A stretch of 64,000 bases of DNA, taken from Bidens hawaiensis (Eukaryota > Streptophyta > Magnoliopsida > Asterales > Asteraceae). The notes under the pieces are model-generated. The model saw only the letters and a program-made list of their open reading frames with translations, had not been told where the DNA came from and ran no database searches. The translations under genes were made by a program, and so were the position numbers. Shown piece by piece: positions 11,815 to 23,206 of this stretch (position 1 is its first letter; each line of letters starts with the position of its first letter). The DNA lies in the NCBI GenBank assembly GCA_021521415.1, contig JAIQDT010009170.1, forward strand, positions 1-64,000. The letters are read 5' to 3'.

Positions 11815-13089
11815 TCATAACGGGCTCGCTGTGCCACCTGCTCCTGTTGAATCTCCGACTGCCGCTGATATATCATCTGTAATGACTGGCTGCTGCGGTT
11901 GTGAAGATGATGATGCTGATGCCTGTCTCAGCGGATGCTGCTGCTGAGGCCGCTCAATGCGCGGGACCCGAATGTGCTGACGATGTGTCGGAATCCCCCG
12001 CTGCATGGCCACATCGGCTGCAGTACCCTCTGGTGGTGGTACCTGTGGTCCCTGTCGGACTGGGATGAGTATCGGTGGATCGTCATAAGTGCATATCCCG
12101 ATCCTCTGAGTGTCTGCCAACGAAAACGTCTCTGTAGCCGGGCCCGGAGTGAAGTAATCTCCCGGATATCTATCAAATACGCCCAACGTCTCTGCAATCC
12201 TGGTAATGTACGGTCCCAATGCTAACTAGGCCGATGCACCATGTATACTCTGGACTCGTGCGAACGATGTAAGGAGCAGCATCGCAATGTTGGCCTCCCT
12301 GCTACTGAACATGGACAGGAGGAACAACAAATCGAAGTTGCTACACTTATCGCGGCCCGAATGGCGGCCAGCGATAGTGTAAGCAACGATGCGGTGCAAG
12401 TATCGGTGGACAGGGATCCTGACAGAAGATGCCACCACAGAACTCGAATGGGCCCCGTCCGCGATCTGCCCCCAAAACCGAGCCAGATCAGGCTCAGTGA
12501 GCCAAAACGGCCGACCCTACTGCTGATGTGTCCTATAACCGCGAAAGCTCTGGAAAAACGCGGGAGTCTGAACATTCTCCCGCGTATAGAAGCTCGTCGC
12601 CACAGCAAAATCAGGGACCGACATCTCATACACGTGTCGTCCAAGTGAGAACAACACGGCATGCGGCTCGTCAAACTCAGGGGCCGTGTATGAGAATGTC
12701 GAATAAAACTCGCGTGTGAGCTCGACATATGAAATCGAGTCACACTCGAGTACTGCCTGCCACCGAGCCGACATCAATCCTTGGATAGTGGTATCCGCCC
12801 CTAGAGTACCCAATAAATCCCAATCAAATGTCCTCATACGTAAAAGCTGCATACCTCTCATCCGCATGTACCTGGTGTACTCCTCGGACGGATCATAAAA
12901 GCTAAGCACCTGATGAGGCGTGCGGTGTCCATCGCCCACGATATCCTCTCGCTCAACGCCCTCAATAATCGGCACCTCGTCACCATCGTAATGTATGATG
13001 CGGGGCCCAGTCCTCTGTCTCTTGCGCCTCGAAGACGTAGATGCCCTAGACATATATGTAAAATCAAACATGTAAGTTAGATATGTCAA
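11815..13089 (-). pseudogene. Env-like ORF of element B, two in-frame stops
   Basis: Three consecutive segments (13089-12517, 12438-12226 and 12219-11815) share one minus-strand frame and are separated by TAG codons at 12517-12519 and 12226-12228. The likely start is the ATG of MSRASTSSRRKRQRTG at 13050-13056. The N-terminal half has a basic patch and then an aromatic-rich domain (TFDWDLLGTLG, LTREFYSTFSYTAPEFDEP) of the type found in Athila post-pol ORFs. The C-terminal part is Gln/Pro-rich. I see no convincing signal peptide or membrane anchor, so 'env-like' refers to position and family. Confidence 0.7.
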
Positions 13090-13800
13090 CGGTCAATGTA
13101 GTGACAACCGTATAGCATTTCGGTAGCGGTTGTCCCACATAATTAAATAATACTATAATATTAACAAAATAATAAAACTAAAAATAACTAAAAACGAAAA
13201 ATTCGGGGATACCCTGTTCGTATTTCTCAAAACCATATTAACCCGCCCGAATGGAGATTGAGTGCGGGTGGGTAATCAATTAACAACTCAAACTGTCAAG
13301 TTATCCCCGAGACTCGATTAATAAAACACAAACAAACGTGACTCGACACAACTCGATTAACTACACACAACCAAACAAAACAAACTAACATACTTGACAC
13401 AAACTGACAAACTGTCTCGAAAAACGTGCACAGCAAACAATTAATATGTCGAGTTGGGTTTTGAAGTATTAATGAAATAATTTAAAAATACTTTCACATA
13501 AATCGTTTAATATCGAACAAACGCTATCATTTATTTTATAATAAAATAATGATTTTTAAATGTGAACCTCAAAACCCTACTCGTCATATTGAACAATGTC
13601 GATTAATCAGACTAATAACCAACCCGAACAACCCGGTAACCACAAATCCGAAGCAACTATTGATAATCCCAACCAATGTCCCGACATATCCGATAAATAT
13701 AACAAATCTAGCTTCCCGACTATCCAACCCGAATGAACCCACTAATAACCTGACAACGATAATGATACTGAAATAAAATAAGAATATTAAATCAACATAC
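13090..13800. other. AT-rich spacer upstream of env-like ORF
   Basis: Non-coding sequence inside element B, with no motif beyond simple AT richness. Confidence 0.4.
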
Positions 13801-14195
13801 CTTGTCGTCGGTTAACTGAGGAATAATAATAACTGTGGGCGGCGTGTGGTGGTGGATAGACAGCAGTGGTCGGCAGTGGTGATGGCCGGAAAGGGGTACA
13901 GTGGTGGTAGGTACGGTGACTGGTGGTGGATGGCAGAGGGTTTGATGGTGAGGGCGTGCGACGGTGTGGTTGGACAGGGATGGTGGTGGTAGGGGGTAGC
14001 GGTGGAGGAGTGGTGGTGACTGGGTAAATGAGGGTGGATGGGAGTAGACGAAGTGGTGGTCGTGGTGAGGGTGAGGGGTGGTCGGAGACGAAAGGACGGC
14101 GAGGGTGGTGGTGGTTAGCAGTTCGTCGGAGAAAAAGACAGGAAAGAGAGGGAGAAGAAGAAAAGAAGAAAGAAAGAAAGAAGAGGAGGGTAATT
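13801..14195. repeat. GGTGG-rich, strongly purine-skewed tract
   Basis: The plus strand is dominated by GGT, GGTGG and GGAG runs, ending in a GAAAGAAAG stretch at about 14155-14190. The minus strand is the corresponding CCACC tract, which produces Pro/His/Ser-rich spurious ORFs. It lies between pol and the env-like gene of element B. Confidence 0.7.
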
Positions 14196-14214
14196 AACAT
14201 CGAACACGGGTACG

Positions 14215-14440
14215 GGTCAAATCATGACCCATCGCGATATGCGATGGGTCAAGATGGAGACCCATCGCGATATGCCGCCCAAATATTTTTGAATTAGGGT
14301 TTGACCCCATCGCGTATCGCGATGGGGTGTGTTGTGGCGTCATCGCGTATCGCGATGACGTCACTTGCCAGGTGTGCCACCCTCCATCGCGATACGCGAT
14401 GGAGGTAATAAGAAGCCTATCGCGTAGCGCGATGGGTTCT
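14215..14440. repeat. Array of ATCGCG(TA)CGCGAT palindromes
   Basis: Six palindromes or near palindromes occur at roughly 30-50 bp intervals, the clearest being CCATCGCGTATCGCGATGG. The same type occurs in the element B LTR (21778-21893), at 42973-43225 and singly near 28070. Here the array lies inside the element, between pol and the env-like gene. Recurrent 'SRYAM' peptides in the six-frame translation are artefacts of it. Confidence 0.8.
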
Positions 14441-14746
14441 CTGACAGACACAAAAATTTTATAAAAATGCAGCTTTTGGCATCCCGACATCACCTTAAAC
14501 ACGTGCAAAACTCAAAATACTGTTACATACCTGGAATACGTGTGCAAAAACAATGCTTACCGAACTTCTCTATTTTCGGAATCTTCAACAAACTTCCCCA
14601 CACATAGCGTTTACTGCACAAAACTCGAGACGACACTTAGTACAAGACTCAATAAATTAAAAACAAATTGGACAGACACTTACAAACCCCGGGTTGCCTC
14701 CCGTAAGCGCTGAATTTAAAGTCTATAGCTCGGCCATGCCTCGAAC

Positions 14747-15781
14747 TCAGTTATCTTCATAAACAGGTGAAGTTACAATAAAATTCACCGATTCCTTATC
14801 CAGTTCGTGTATGTCCTTCATCTCCAAGTATGGCTTCAGTCTATAGCCATTTACCACTTGCCTCAAATGATCATCAAAGTCTTCAATCTCGTACTGACCA
14901 TGATTTCCAACCCATAAAATCAAATACGGGTCCGTCCACTTACTTTTCAACTTACCATGGAAGAGTTTCAACCTCGTGTTGTACAACCACACTCGTTGAC
15001 CAACTTCAAAATTCTTCAACCGAATATTTGCATCATGAACTTTCTTCATTTTCGCCTTGTAAGCCGACGCGCACTCATATGCCTCGTCTCTCAACTCCTC
15101 GATCTCACACAAAGCCAATTTTCTTGCTTTACCTGCATCATCATAATCCATATTGACCTGTTTAGTAGCCCAAAACGCTCTTTGTGCAATTTCAACCGGC
15201 AAATGACAATCCTTTCCATACATAAGTCTATAAGGAGTGGTTCCAATTGGCGTTTTATAGGCGGTTCGGTAGGCCCATAAGGCATCGATCAACTTAGTTG
15301 ACCAATCCTTTCGGTCTGTCCAAACAGTTTTCTGTAAAATCTGTTTTATTTGCCTATTGGAAACCTCAACTTGTCCACTCGTTTGTGGATGGTAAGGAGT
15401 TGCAATCCTATGATCAACATTATATCGTTTAAGCAATTTCCCGAACTTAAAATTCTTAAAATGAGATCCCCTATCACTTATGATGGTTCGTGGGACTCCA
15501 AATCTCGAAAAAATTTTACATTGAACGAAATTGCAAACGACTATGTGATCATTTGTCCTAGTGGATATCGCTTCAACCCATTTAAAAACGTAATCGTCGG
15601 CCACTAGGATATACAAATTACCGTGTGAATTCGGAAACGGGCCCATGAAATCGATCCCCCAGACATAAAAAATGTCAACAACTAGGATCGGGTTCAAAGG
15701 CATCTCGTCCCGCTTGGAAATACTCCCGAGTTGTTGACACTTTAAACAATGTGTCGCGAACTCGTGAGCATCCTTAAACAA
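14747..15781 (-). pseudogene. Integrase segment of element B pol
   Basis: A 344-codon open segment. It starts with the end of the zinc-binding domain (HCLKCQQLG), then the catalytic core: Asp in [11 protein letters not shown], Asp in [10 protein letters not shown] and Glu in [16 protein letters not shown]-terminal domain follows with the GQRVWLYN motif and a [11 protein letters not shown] end typical of Athila pol. This is the best preserved part of the element. It is cut off from RNase H by an in-frame stop at 15857-15859, so it is not translated as part of a polyprotein. Confidence 0.85.
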
Positions 15782-15856
15782 AGAAAGCCAAAAGAAACCA
15801 CTCGTTAAAACTTTTCGAGCGGTTTTCTGGCCACTAAAATGACCACCACACGCAGA

Positions 15857-16938
15857 CTAATGCGTGTGTTCCAAAACAGATCTGACATCCTCCTCGGGCA
15901 TGCATCGTCTGATCATCTGATCTGCACCAATTTTAAACAAATCCGGATCGTCCCAGATGTACTGTTTAGCTTGGGTTATCAAGTGTATCTTCTTTCTCCT
16001 TGGCCAATGCTCTGGTAAATGACCTGCAACTTTAAAATTAACAATATGAGCAAACCAAGGATTTTGTGAAACTTCCAGGATATGTTCATCCGGGAAGGAC
16101 TCGTTAATGGGCCCATCAGTGTTCCCATTTTCCACCATAATTCGGGACAAGTGATCCGCAACAACATTTTCACTCCATTTCTTGTCCCGAATCTCAAGAT
16201 CAAATTACTGTAACAGCAAAACCCATCTGATAAGCCTCGGTTTTGCATGCTTTTTATCCATAAGGTACCTGACAGCAGAATGGTCAGAATATATACTAAC
16301 TTTACTACCCCAAATATAAGACCGGAATTTATCTAGAGCATATACTACTGCTAGTAACTCCTTCTCGGTTGTGGTGTAATTTAATTGAGCATCCGAGAGG
16401 GTTTTACTTGCATAGTATATAGCAACGGGTTTCTTGTCAACCCGTTGGCCCAAAACAGCCCCGACCGCATAATCACTTACATCACACATTATTTCAAAAG
16501 ATAAACTCCAATCAGGTGATTGTAAGATCGGGGCTTCAACTAATTTCTATTTCAAAATGTCAAAGGCCTTAGCACATTCATCATTAAAGTCAAACGGGGC
16601 ATCCTAAAGCAATAAATTACATAAGGGTTTGGTAATGTCACTAAAACCCTTAACAAACCATCTATAAAACCCGACATTTCCCCAAAAATGATCTAATGCC
16701 TTTGACATTTGTAGGATGAAGTAGAGTAGAAATGGCTCTTTTCCCAACTAAGAACCAAGTTCGTTTCGACACATCTTTTCAAAACTCTTTTGAGTTGGTT
16801 TAAACATGACTCGAAAGATGTGCCGAAAATCGAAAAATCATCCATGAAAATTTCCAAAGACTCCCCCACCATATCTGAAAAGATACTCATCATGCACCTC
16901 TGAAAGGTGGTGGGGGCGTTAAATAACCCGAATGGCAT
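15857..16938 (-). pseudogene. RT palm to RNase H segment of element B pol
   Basis: The frame at 16693-16938 contains MPFGLFNAPTTFQRCM and the active-site box IFMDDFSIFG. RNase H follows in another frame (16205-16489): [27 protein letters not shown] and [12 protein letters not shown]. The linker toward integrase (15857-16150) follows after an in-frame stop at 16205-16207. At least one frameshift separates the RT palm from RNase H. Confidence 0.8.
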
Positions 16939-17003
16939 TCGCCTAAAGAATGTGCCATACGGGCACGTAAATGTGGTCTTTTCCTGATCTTCAGGATGAA
17001 TAG

Positions 17004-18410
17004 CTATCTGTTGTACCCGGAATACCCATCTAAAAAACAGAAAAATTTTTGACCAGATAGCTTTTCGACAATTTGATCGATAAACGGAAGCGGAAAATGA
17101 TCTTTTGATGTTGCCGTGTTCAGTTTACGATAATCAATACAAATGCGCCACCCGGTTACCGGCCGGGTGGCGACCTCGTTACCTGAGTCGTCCTTGACGA
17201 CTTGGATGCCCGCCTTTTTCGATATGGCAAAGATAATGCCAGCATCCAACCACTTCAGCACTTCCTTCTTCACCACTTCCCTCATGTTCTGGTTCAACCT
17301 CCGCTGAGCATCATGCGCGGGTTTGACAGCCGGATCTGTTAAAATTTTGTGCATCACAATTGAGGGACTGATTCCCTTCAAATCCGGTATCGTCCACCCG
17401 ATTGCTTCTTTATTCGCAACTAGCACCTCCATCAAAGCATTTTCCTGTTCAACAGATAAGTTAGAAGCTATAATAACAAGCAATGTATTATTCTTACCAA
17501 GAAAAGCATATTTTAAATGCTTTGGGATCTCTTTCAGCTCGACTTTTGGTGCTTCCAGCATTGACGGCTTCAACCCGGTATCAATCTTCTCGGGAAGCGG
17601 TTCCACCTGTACTAACCATGGTGGACGGTCTCCTCGCACAGCTGCGATCTCCATCTGTCTTTCCTCATCTTCCAGCAACTTGTCTGTTTCCACCTGTAAC
17701 CTGTCAAACAAAAAACACGTCTCCGCTGTGCCATCCGAACTGACGACAGATTCGTATAGCGGAATGCACTCGTCAATGACATCGGCCATAAAGCACTCGT
17801 CATCGACCGGAGAGTTATCTCCACGTGTGAAAACATTAATTCTCAGTTTACGGTTACCGAATGCCATGTCAACAGTACCATTTCTACAATGAATGTTGGC
17901 ATTTGCGGTAGCCAAAAATGGTCTACCGAGGATAACCATAGGCTGTTTAGTCCTCTCACCCGAAACATAATCGAGGACTAAAAAATCAACTGGAAAGTAA
18001 AAGTCTTCCACCTTGACGATCACGTCAGTCAATATTCCTCGGGGCAGTTTCGGTGTCTGGTTAGCCAAGACAACTGTGGTGGCAGCCGCACGAAGCGGGC
18101 CAAAATCGTACTGGTCATATAAACTGCCCGGGAGAATACTGATGCTATCTCCAAGATCTATAAGCGCCCGAGTCATTTTAAAATCACCCACTTGTATGGG
18201 TATAATGGGCGTTCCCAGATCTTGCAGCTTGGGTGGAAGTGCACCCGATAGAATTGCACTCACATTGTCGGTAAAATCAATCTGTTTAGGAATCTTATGA
18301 CTTTTTTTCTGTGTGCACAATTCTTTTAAATACTTTGCATAGGCGGGAATTTGTTTTATGGCATCTAAAAGATGAATGTTAATTTTGACTTGTTTAAATG
18401 TTTCCCACAT
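17004..18410 (-). pseudogene. Protease and N-terminal RT segment of element B pol
   Basis: A 468-codon open segment. The protease region contains TRALIDLGDSISILPGSLYD (DLGDS in place of the usual DLGAS) and VILGRPFLATANANI. A linker follows, then the RT fingers (RLNQNMREVVKKEVLKWLDAGII, WRICIDYRKLN). It stops soon after CFLDGYSGY at 17004, where an indel shifts the frame relative to the downstream palm segment. An in-frame TGA at 18429-18431 separates it from the upstream gag-side segment. Confidence 0.85.
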
Positions 18411-18428
18411 TTTTTCTTTTTGCGGGCC

Positions 18429-20648
18429 TCATTTTGATGCCATCTTCGCCTTTGATGGCGCCAACAAAGCATCGGGATATGGAACAGTTTTCACCCTTTC
18501 CTTATCCTTGGAGTTGTTGGTGTCATCCTTCGGAACCGATTTATTATTTTTAGTTTCACTTTTTTTAGGTTTATTTAATTCAATCGGTTCCGGCTCGTCA
18601 TCACTGACGAGATTTTCATCAATCTTTTCCACCACCCCATCAACCAAAGGTGGTGGACCCCCAACCTTGTTATCATATTTCTTACCATGACGTAAAATAC
18701 TTACCTGGTTAACGTGCTTTTTCGAACTGGAACTGTGATGAATCGGGTTGACTGTGGTGTCACTCGGAAGTTGGCCCGCATTCTTTTGTAATTTCGCCAT
18801 GTCTGAAGCGAGCTGACCAATTTGCTTCATCATTGCCTCCGATGATTTATCCCGTAACTCGAACTGTTGTTTCGTCTTGGCCTTCTGATCAGTCATGGCT
18901 TTCAATAATGCATCCAACTTCGAGTGTACTAACTCGTTCGAATTACCCGAGGACCGTTTCTGCTGATCCTGATTACCCGAAATATTCCCCCCGGTTACCG
19001 TCTCTGTTATACCCCTGATTCTGATTACTCGAGCCCTGTTGATAACCGCTCTGGCGGTAATTACCCTGCGATCTGTTCTGACTCGATCCCTGAAAATTCG
19101 GGTTCAACTGAGAAGACGCGTTCCCGTAACGAAAGTTCGGGTGATTTCTCAGGCTCGGGTGATATGTGTTTGAATTGAACCCTTGGCCTTTGAAATCCCC
19201 GTAAGCATAATTAACTTCCTCGGTGTCATCCTCCTCCTCATCATCATAATACTCAGGGCAATTTTCTGTCTTATGCCCGAGTTCACCACAATCTTCACAA
19301 ACCGGGAATTTCACACCAACTTTCCCGACCTCTTTCTTCTTACCCTTTTTCAACTCAGCTAGTTCACGTTCCAACTCAGTAATTCTTTCAGACTCACTCG
19401 TGACTGACTTAACCGATCTGGATGAATTACCCCGTCTTCGTCTTTCAGCTGCTGCTTCTGCCTTGGAATCTTCACACTTGAACTCTAAATATTCCCAATC
19501 ATCTTCCTCAGGCTGACTCAACAACTGACTATTACACGAGGCCTTAAGATGCTTTCGGTCCTCGTATGTCAAACCATCAACAAAGCATTTTACCAGTTCC
19601 CACAGTTCGATAGTGTGATGTGGGCGTTTTCTGATCATATCCTTATACCTGGTAAAAGCTTCATGGAATAACTCACCCGGTAACTGTGAAAAGTGACGAA
19701 TGTCTGAACGGGCCTCGGTAGTCTTCGACTGTGAATAAAACTCGTTTAGGAAGACTTGTTGCATCTCGGCCCAGTTTCTGATACTGTGTGTTGGTAACGA
19801 GTTAAACCACAGTTTCACTTTGTCTTTTAATGAGAACTGGAATAAGCGCAACCGGACTTCATCCTGATCGAACGTACCATCACCAATAGACCCGCAAACA
19901 GCCGAAAAATCGATCAAGTGCGAATACGAGTCTTCCGAAGCCATCCCGTTGAAATGAGGAACGATGTTGATGTAGGATGGCCGGGACTTAAAAGTTTGCT
20001 GTCCCTGCACTCGTTCCTGTGGAACCAACGGGGATGCTCCATCTTAGATAGCCGGTCTAAACCGACTGTTAACACCATGAGCCGGGGCTAAGTAATTTCT
20101 CATTTGCCCCCGGGGTTTCCCATACCGCCCCGGTTAACCGGAATACCACGAACTCTTTCGGGTCGTTCCGCCCGATTAACCCTGTCTCGATCCCTTCGGT
20201 TTCTGTTAACGGGTTCAGCCCGTCTTTGAATTACCGGCTCTTCCACTTCTTCTTCGTACTGATTATCACCCTCAGCCTCTGGTTCATCAACCTCATTCTC
20301 GGGCTCAACCGCCCGATTCCTCCTAACCCATCGATCAACCTCATCATCAGCTGCCCGAAAACCCTCGTTTCCATTATTCTCTTCACCCTCATCCTCATCT
20401 TCAGTCGGAACACTCGATCTGACATCATCAATATTTAACCTAACTCGACGGTTGGGGTTATTATTTGGAGCAGATGGTTTGGCTTGGTCAAAGTTGAGGT
20501 TTAAGTTTCGGTTTCGGTTTTGATTTCGGGTTCTAGAGGCACGAGCTGAGTTGTTTTGGTTATTCTGGTTATTGAAGTTTGGTGGGTCAGGTATGTTGTC
20601 TAGGTGAAACTGGTTATTCTGTGGAAGTGGGTCTTGGTTTTGGTTGTT

Positions 20649-20690
<42 letters not shown>

Positions 20691-20816
20691 ATTTTGATTC
20701 TGGTACTGGTCTTCCATTTGTGAGTTTCTGTGTTGTACTCGGTTCTGCCGAGCTACTCTCTCGATTTCGGGCTCGTAAACTAACGGAGACTGTCGGCCCG
20801 AATGGCGGGTGCGCAT
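18429..20816 (-). pseudogene. Gag of element B (three segments, two frames)
   Basis: The N-terminal 238-codon segment (20816-20100) has Arg-rich and Asn/Gln repeats (NQNQNQ) and an acidic tail. The capsid core (20028-18973) has NIVPHFNGMASEDSYSHL and FSLKDKVKLWFNSLP, then a coiled-coil (ITELERELAELKKGKKK) and a zinc knuckle CEDCGELGHKTENC, then a Gly/Asn/Gln-rich tail. A last segment (18917-18429) returns to the first frame. Frame changes occur near 20030-20100 and near 18920-18970. The (Asn-Gln)n repeat at about 20640-20700 comes from a (GGTTCT) microsatellite-like run. Confidence 0.8.
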
Positions 20817-20952
20817 AAACCTGTAATCTGCACAACTAACACAACCCGCGTAAAATGAAAAAATACAAATAAAATAAAATAAAATTTAAACTAAGAACTG
20901 AAAATTAAAAACACGAAAATCAAATAACACGAAAAACAAAAAGCGCACTAAC

Positions 20953-20970
20953 TCCCCGGCAACGGCGCCA
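20953..20970 (-). other. Primer binding site of element B (tRNA-Asp type)
   Basis: The minus strand reads TGGCGCCGTTGCCGGGGA, the primer site complementary to the 3' end of tRNA-Asp that is characteristic of Athila elements, 3 bases inside the LTR end at 20974. Confidence 0.9.
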
Positions 20971-20973
20971 TTT

Positions 20974-22179
20974 TGATTACCGTCGTTTTAGTCAATCAAA
21001 AACCTAATTATTCTAAATAGTTAGAGCAAGTAGGGTATCGTATCACAAGGAGTATGTGGTTAATGTATTCGTGTAAACAATTTAATATTATGAAGCGAAT
21101 GATTTTTAGTGCTGATCACACAAGCAATAGTTTAAATTAAGAGAACTAAGCAACGAACGAACAAGCGAGTTGTAAACAGTTAACAAAGCAAATCACACCC
21201 GGGAATTCAAGTAAACAACCAAACAGTATCTCATGCAACCTAACAGATTTATTATTAACGATTAACTGAAAACTGATCAACTAGACAAAACCTTAGACGC
21301 CAACAATTACTTTACACACGGCACTGGTTATCAAATAGTCCTTGCCAGTATGACTCATTGCACGTTTTATCGTATTCAATCTAACCAAACAGTTATATGA
21401 CTAATTATCTAGCAACTGGTAACAGATCGTTCAGAACAACGTAAACCTAAATCGACCGAACACACAGAAATACTAAACATCAATAATCATATATCAATCT
21501 TTCAATAACAAAACATAAGTATTCTTAATCACATGAGAAAAACTGTAAATGGTTACAAACGGTACATCCCGGGTGCGATTCTATGAGATTAGCCGAGCCG
21601 AGACATCAACAAATCTTCAATGCGGATGATATGGATCATATGTAGGGTCTTGAAACGAGCTAGAATGATGAAAATCGCCTTCTTAGACTGCTGGAATCGC
21701 CTCTTGGTCGTCAAAAACGAATTTAGGATTTTCCAAGATGAGAAATAAGATATAAACCAAAAATCCCGTCTGCACACCTCATCGCGATACGCGATGGGGT
21801 CTTCAATGGTCCGTCGCGTATCGCGATTGACTAGATTTAACCCCATAGCAATACGCTATATGTCTTCAAGGGATCCCATCGCGTAGCGCGATGGGTCTCC
21901 TCACCAGCAAATATCATTAAACTTCTCGTTTCGCGTGCTGGACACCCGGGTCTTCATTCCGTGCTACAACAGGTCCATATTGAGTACTTTAACGCCTGTG
22001 ACCTGAAATCCAATAATACATGTATGAAATATCGATAGTTCTAGAATAAACAGTTAAAACTAAACAATAAACGAACTAAAACATATACAAATTAACAGAC
22101 CATCAAATACCAACTAAAGGCACATGAGCAACATAACACGAATGAATCAAGAATACGATTACCGGTATTTTAGGAGACA
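20974..22179 (-). repeat. 5' LTR of element B (outer boundary approximate)
   Basis: The inner end is fixed by the primer site. The outer end is placed at 22179 because the minus strand there begins TGTCTCC; no second LTR is available to confirm this. It contains four ATCGCG-type palindromes at 21778-21893. A related, more diverged LTR segment lies at about 29575-30410. Confidence 0.7.
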
Positions 22180-23206
22180 AACTCGTCTTAACCCGTTTTT
22201 ATTAAACTCAAAACTCGACACAAATAATACAACAAGATTTTTTATATGATCCAAACATTTAGAACACTTTAAATATATACAAAAACAACTCTTATCAAAT
22301 TAAAGTGGGAAGACTTAAACTTAAAAGTGTGCTCTCATTTCGTTTTCTATCCAAAAAGTCTGTCAAAAGAATGGCAGCAAGTATCTGACAAAAGCATGTT
22401 CTAAGTGTACTTGTAGTATGCTATATACAAATAAACAAATGACACCCCTTTTTGTCCTGTGATGGCCATAAGTTTCAAAAGAGGAGTTCCAATCATTTAT
22501 AAAAGTGTGATATACTAGAATGTTATCTTAGTGTTGTTTAACCGTTTTAGTTATCAAACTAGTTGGTTTGAAACTTTTTTCATTTGAAAACGAACCAAAC
22601 TAAGTCGAATGAAATACAAATTATTCAAAACCGAACCAGACAATCGAAATCAAGTTTAGTTCCCTTATTGGTTCTGAGCAAATAACCATCAATTACTACG
22701 GATTGGGGTTTAAGCAAAGTAAGATTAATCTAAAATTGTAATTGTAGTAAGCTAAACAACAAAGCTTTAATCAGTTTGAAAATAAATCAAAAGAAAAGTC
22801 TTTTCTTTCAAGTTCATTATACTTTAAACTAATGGTGCTAGGCAACCTTGCTTATAAAAAATTTGGACGAGTTGAGAAATCTCGAATTCTTTACGCACAT
22901 AAGACAGAGGGTTGTGTGCTAACATACATTTTCATATGGTTTTCATTGAACATACGTTTCTATACCAAATTTGTCATATCATCTCTTCACTTTTACTCAT
23001 AAGTGATACGTTTAGTATATATATTACAAGTGAAGCAAAGTTTAGTCCCAAGATATAAAACCTTGAATTGTATATGATTACAAATTAATATATCGTGATA
23101 GAAAATATTTTACCCACAACTCTAATTAATAATTTATATAAAAAGTTGAAACAAAATGCTACATTATCCAAAATCATAATAAGTACATAATGAACTCAAA
23201 TTAAGT
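22180..23206. other. Spacer downstream of the peroxidase gene
   Basis: AT-rich intergenic sequence holding the peroxidase 3' flank. A stretch at about 22545-22690 rich in AACCGAACC/GGTTTG motifs resembles a decayed non-autonomous hAT element but lacks definable ends. No other gene is seen. Confidence 0.4.

Larger units (their letters stand above)
10880..22179 (-). mobile_element. Element B: Athila Ty3/gypsy retrotransposon with env-like ORF, 3' truncated
   Basis: On the minus strand: LTR (20974 to about 22179), tRNA-Asp primer site (20953-20970), gag (20816-18973), protease/RT/RNase H/integrase (18917-14747), a spacer, an env-like frame (13089-11815) and a 3' non-coding block with the ACATTGAGGACAATGT-type motif (about 10905-10935) that Athila/Tat relatives carry. 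No copy of the LTR start seen at 20974 was found in 9.1-11.7 kb, so the 3' LTR seems lost. The coding region is broken by several stops and frame changes, yet long segments remain open, so decay is moderate. Confidence 0.85.

Noticed and set aside
14194..14508. Minus-strand ORF with repeated SRYAMG-like peptides
   Set aside because: The peptide repeats come from the ATCGCG palindromes read in one frame; no conserved domain, and the same motif is read in other frames elsewhere.
20579..20835. Gly/Ser (plus) and Pro/Glu (minus) repeat ORFs
   Set aside because: Shadows of the Asn/Gln repeat in element B gag, caused by the GGTTCT run.
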